In this document: positions 63,058 through 64,000 of the stretch, piece after piece
Numbering within the stretch: the stretch's first letter is position 1
Layout of the letters: every line of letters begins with the position of its first letter
NCBI RefSeq assembly: GCF_000591055.1
Contig: NC_020388.1
Coordinates: forward strand, 558,001 to 622,000
Source of the DNA: Natronomonas moolapensis 8.8.11
GTDB lineage: Archaea > Halobacteriota > Halobacteria > Halobacteriales > Haloarculaceae
DNA: 64,000 bases
Direction of reading: 5' to 3'
Position numbers and translations under genes: made by a program
Notes under the pieces: model-generated
The model's database searches: none
Told to the model about the DNA's origin: nothing
What the model saw: the letters and a program-made list of their open reading frames with translations, nothing else

Positions 63058-63073
63058 CGTTATTATAAAAAGA
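63058..63073 (-). promoter_or_regulatory. promoter of the surface operon
   Basis: CTTTTTATAATAACG on the minus strand contains a TATA box about 65 nt upstream of the ATG at 62998. Confidence 0.5.
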
Positions 63074-63197
63074 TTGTGGATATTGGTGCTCTAGTTTAGC
63101 CGCGGCGGTGCGGAATCAACACTTCAGCCGGTGATAGTTGCCGTTCCGTATCTATAATAAGGGTTCAATTCAGATTGCAGAATCGCCCGACAGCGTT

Positions 63198-63224
63198 CCA
63201 TCAACAATGTACTTCACAAGAGCG
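63198..63224. repeat. half MITE end (CGCTCTT family)
   Basis: CCATCAACAATGTACTTCACAAGAGCG-type sequence matches the right end of the 34410 MITE; no left end is found nearby. The rest of 63,074-63,278 holds no gene. Confidence 0.5.
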
Positions 63225-63278
63225 TAGCAGCAAAGAACCTGCTTAACAATACCGTGCAAACGTTATCAAACGTGATCC

Positions 63279-63578
63279 CTATTCTGTTTCAAGCACGATA
63301 TTATGATCGCTAAGCTTCTCGTGATTATCAATTGTGTTTTGTTTATAAAATACTGCTCTACAATCCTCACAGCGGTATACCGGAACAGATTGGTCGTTTC
63401 TAAACAACACATAAATAAACCCAACAGGTAAGCCAAAGATCATCGTTCCCACTCCCCAAAGTCGCGAATTACCATGTCTTGCAGCATCTTCCCACACGGC
63501 AACTGCAATAATCACTGAACTAATTGCCCCGACAGCGATCACACCAAGTATCAAAGTCGATACCACAAACGTATACAT
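63279..63578 (-). CDS. small membrane protein with C-terminal C2H2-like finger
   Basis: 99 residues. Two hydrophobic helices (VSTLILGVIAVGAISSVIIAVAVW and WGVGTMIFGLPVGFIYVLF), linked by a short charged loop. A cytosolic tail YRCEDCRAVFYKQNTIDNHEKLSDH then fits C-x2-C-x12-H-x5-H, a zinc-finger spacing. The helix pair resembles the PLD-nuclease N-terminal type. Possibly a membrane-bound adaptor; unknown. Confidence 0.65.
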   Translation of the reverse strand: MYTFVVSTLILGVIAVGAISSVIIAVAVWEDAARHGNSRLWGVGTMIFGLPVGFIYVLFRNDQSVPVYRCEDCRAVFYKQNTIDNHEKLSDHNIVLETE

Positions 63579-63667
63579 ATAATCGACATATTTATAACTT
63601 TAGTTAAATCCTCAAGCGGTGGTGGGTTTGGGGCTTTTGAACGTGTCACTCAGGTTTGAATATTGAA

Positions 63668-63684
63668 GTGGAAACACGTTCCAC
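63668..63684. promoter_or_regulatory. dyad near the right-edge integrase
   Basis: GTGGAA-ACACG-TTCCAC, inside a wider pair GAACGTGT...ACACGTTC (63639-63680). It sits 56 bp after the integrase stop and could be a terminator, an attachment-core element or a protein site. Confidence 0.3.
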
Positions 63685-63739
63685 ATACAGTACGATTATC
63701 AACACCGGTCCTGTATAAGTTTAGCAAGGTGGCTACGGC

Positions 63740-64000
63740 CTATTCATCGGGAAGATACTGCCGTCGTTGTTTGAGTTTCTCTTCGGGGCTCCGTTGATCG
63801 TAGTGTCGGTCAAGCACATCTAATCCCAGATCCATTCGTGACCCGACGATCTCTTTCGGCGTATCCTCCCGGAGGTGGTGTGTGATCGAGCCGCGGCGAA
63901 TCGGATGGGGACTCAATACTGATGGGCACTTGTGTACTTGAGCAGTTTGAAGCGCCTCACAGGTCTCGAGATCGCGATCGTGAGGACACTGGTCAGTGTA
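63740..64000 (-). CDS. tyrosine recombinase, C-terminal part (runs off window)
   Basis: 87 codons to the stop at 63740, open to the window edge. CPSVLSPHPIRRGSITHHL is the His/Arg catalytic box and GLDVLDRHYDQRSPEEKLKQRRQYL carries the final His and nucleophilic Tyr. Similar in design to recombinase 2 at 38446-39209 (HAVRRGAIVTHL, IRKHYDPRSKARR), so both belong to the same haloarchaeal integrase group. Confidence 0.8.
   Translation of the reverse strand, partial: YTDQCPHDRDLETCEALQTAQVHKCPSVLSPHPIRRGSITHHLREDTPKEIVGSRMDLGLDVLDRHYDQRSPEEKLKQRRQYLPDE

Overview
The window comes from a halophilic archaeon (class Halobacteria). The evidence is the acidic proteome, the high G+C core with GAC/GTC-rich codons, TATA-box promoters often about 25 nt from a start codon (leaderless mRNAs), the archaeal order of the spc/S10 ribosomal operon (with eS4, eL19, eL32, RNase P component 1 and SecY), a mevalonate-pathway HMG-CoA synthase, and haloarchaeal families such as DUF2150, TrkA/PhoU-type regulators, halobacterial transducers and a PGF-pre-PGF surface protein. 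The genus cannot be fixed from the sequence alone.

Layout. 1-4.6 kb: metabolic and regulatory genes (thioesterase-like, JAMM protease, Na+/solute symporter, PhoU-like regulator). 4.9-6.2 kb: a small module with an HTH regulator and a decapitated MazF/PemK-like toxin, bracketed by two copies of the secY 3' end. 6.2-20.5 kb: an unbroken 25-gene minus-strand operon running from a SPOUT RNA methyltransferase through uL3 to SecY. 20.7-28.7 kb: tRNA-Gly, an IS1341-type (tnpB) remnant with a second tRNA 3' end, small conserved genes, a pilin-like protein, two PIN-type toxin-antitoxin pairs bracketed by two copies of the hmgB 5' end, hmgB itself, and a transducer gene that stops in its signalling tip.

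28.7-64 kb is a lower-G+C accessory region. It starts with an integrase and ribbon-helix-helix regulator. It holds a tandem set of tyrosine recombinase genes, two of which are split by IS630 elements, and an unknown 455-residue gene split by an IS66 element. Next comes a sensor cluster: two large PAS histidine kinases, a PAS kinase split by an IS5 element, a LOV photoreceptor kinase and a divergent HemAT-type globin transducer. After that are an XPB helicase/Bax1 nuclease pair with two zinc-ribbon microproteins, and a three-gene cell-surface operon. The window ends inside another integrase. Four IS families, at least three MITE-like families and several decayed IS fragments are present. Every insertion with visible target duplications can be undone on paper to restore a reading frame.

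The most unusual structural signal is a set of long perfect inverted repeats inside transposase reading frames. In two diverged IS630 lineages one of these stems shows a compensatory base-pair swap with matching Ser/Thr exchanges in the protein.
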